The notes below the pieces were generated by a model. That model was not told where the DNA came from. It worked only from the letters and a program-made list of their open reading frames with translations, and ran no database searches. Position numbers and translations under genes: made by a program. This document shows positions 62,879-64,000 of a DNA stretch of 64,000 bases, one piece after another. Within the stretch, counting starts at the first letter, position 1, and the number at the start of each line of letters is the position of its first letter. Source of the stretch: Bog-473 sp963800725 (GTDB taxonomy: Bacteria; Actinomycetota; Acidimicrobiia; Acidimicrobiales; RAAP-2); contig CAWDCE010000008.1 in NCBI GenBank assembly GCA_963800725.1, positions 115,576-179,575 on the forward strand, read 5' to 3'.

Positions 62879-64000
62879 ATGTTGACCACCCCCTCTAGGC
62901 GCGGTCCGAAGGGAAGCGCCCGACGCGCCCTCACCAGAGTCGCCGCCATTGGCCCCGTGCCCGGCGACGCCATGCTCTATGGCCTCGGGGCGGCGGTCAC
63001 GCTCTTGATCATCTGCACTTCGACCTTGGCGTTGTACCGCCAGTGGGGTGAGTTGGCCATTGGTCCCTATGTCTTTGGGACGGTTGCCTCCTTGGTGTTG
63101 GCCGCCGTGGTGCGCCGACGGGCGGGGCGGGTGGCACATGCGGTGCCAGGTCCCAAAGTGCTGCACCCCGACGCCGGCGAGGCCGCAGTCGGGTGGGCCC
63201 GGGCGGCCCAGTCGGTCACGCCTGCGCTCGCTCGGCACGGCCCGCCTCGCCATCGCCGCCTGCGTATTCGTCGGGGCCACCGCGGTCCCACTCGCCCTCG
63301 AGGTTCTCTGGCGCTCTGCGGGGGACCCGGGTTCGCATTATCAACCCGAGGTGGTCACCATCGAAAAGGGTGGCCAGACGGTGGCCAAGGGCAAGGATCC
63401 TTACCACGAGGTGACGAACGCGCAGGGCAAGGTGATTTACCACGTGCCCGGGCAGCCGACCTATGAGGGGTTCTTGCCGTACCTGCCCCTCATGACGGTG
63501 TTCGGCCTCCCGAGCGCGCACCATCACGATGTCGTGCTGACCGACGCCCGGATCTTCTTCAGCTTGGCCACCTTGGCCATCACGGCCCTGGCGTTGTGGC
63601 TGTGCCCGGCGGACGGGCGAAGAAAGATGCGCACGCTCCAGGTGATCGCCATCTTGCCCACCGCCGCCCTGCCGCTGGCCACGGGAGGCGATGACATGCC
63701 GGTCGTGGCCCTGCTGTTGCTCGGCATGGTGCTGGCCCAACGCCGCCAGCCTTTCGTGTCGGGCCTGGTGCTCGGCATTGTCTCGGCCATGAAGTTCACC
63801 GCGTGGCCGCTGGCCGCGTTGGCGCTGTTCGCGGCGAGGGACCGCCAGGGTCGTCGTCGGCCCGCCATGATGTTCTTGGGCATGTTGGTGGTGGCGGGGC
63901 CGGTAGTTGTCCCCTTCGTGTTCCGCGGTCCATGGGCCTTCTTCGACAACGTCGTGCTGTTTCCGCTCGGGCTCTCGGGCGTCAGCTCGCCCGCCGCCAG
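62879..64000 (+). CDS. Polytopic membrane protein, GT87/DUF2029-like glycosyltransferase (partial, frame broken near 63235)
   Basis: Begins at ATG 62879 and runs out of the window. The first frame has one membrane helix after a basic start (AMLYGLGAAVTLLIICTSTL) and degenerates near 63235. After a +1 shift the protein goes on with an exported loop (IEKGGQTVAKGKDPYHEVTN, then PGQPTYEGFLPYLPLMTVFG) and several helices to the window end. The YxPLxxL-type loop and SAMKFTAWPLAALALFAAR suggest a GT-C polyprenyl-phosphate-sugar transferase of the DUF2029/GT87 kind, likely in cell-envelope glycan synthesis. The call is tentative as the C-terminus is missing. Confidence 0.6.

Overview
This window is high-GC DNA on which nearly every base is coding. 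It looks like part of a chromosome of an Acidimicrobiia-type actinobacterium. The evidence is conserved actinobacterial gene order (gcvH-garA-ftsR-bfn; DUF1844-like gene-infC-rpmI-rplT-rRNA methyltransferase-pheST; argCJBDFRGH), a PriA that keeps its zinc fingers but lacks helicase motifs, KorAB, an LtrA-type protein, and the character of the 16S rRNA. There is no phage, transposon or CRISPR array.

Layout. 1-6508: end of priA, an in-frame peptide deformylase/Met-tRNA formyltransferase fusion, a Tam-like methyltransferase, rpe, and a pair typical of aminophosphonate breakdown (FAD oxidoreductase plus PhnX-like hydrolase). 6590-10394: a very large secreted S53 protease. 10527-15674: riboflavin genes without ribE, an alpha/beta hydrolase, hisG and a cold-shock-domain protein. 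15691-22199: a translation cluster (infC, rpmI, rplT, an rRNA methyltransferase, pheS, pheT). 22206-23753: a SnoaL-like protein and a double GNAT protein. 23777-32827: the complete arginine operon with its own ArgR gene, preceded by a double ARG box, ending in a DNA glycosylase. 32831-35633: a secreted CAP-domain protein sharing its C-terminal cassette with the S53 protease. 36082-42117: one rRNA operon (16S-23S-5S, no spacer tRNA). 42136-54000: membrane proteins, a TPR protein, an L,D-transpeptidase, FbaB, KorAB, an MFS exporter and a DUF1015 protein. 54010-64000: pgsA, a sugar nucleotidyltransferase fused to a degenerate phosphomannomutase, the gcvH-garA-ftsR-bfn block, an AcuI-like reductase, an S9 peptidase and the start of a glycosyltransferase.

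Main discovery. The 23S rRNA gene is interrupted at 41141-41546 by 406 nt that are not rRNA. The insert sits after the base equivalent to E. coli U2593, at the peptidyl-transferase centre, the same position as the chloroplast intron whose homing enzyme is I-CreI. It folds by eye into a complete group I intron core (P1-P10, with P7.1/P7.2 as in subgroup IA), follows U at the 5' junction, ends in G, and carries no homing-endonuclease gene.

Two further window-wide patterns matter. First, at least nine genes have a TANNNT box exactly six nucleotides before the start codon, which points to leaderless transcripts. Second, about 17 conserved genes, several of them essential, are split by single-base frame changes. 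About five of every six look like one extra base. I read these as assembly errors of an insertion-prone long-read sequence and annotate such genes as one CDS across the break.
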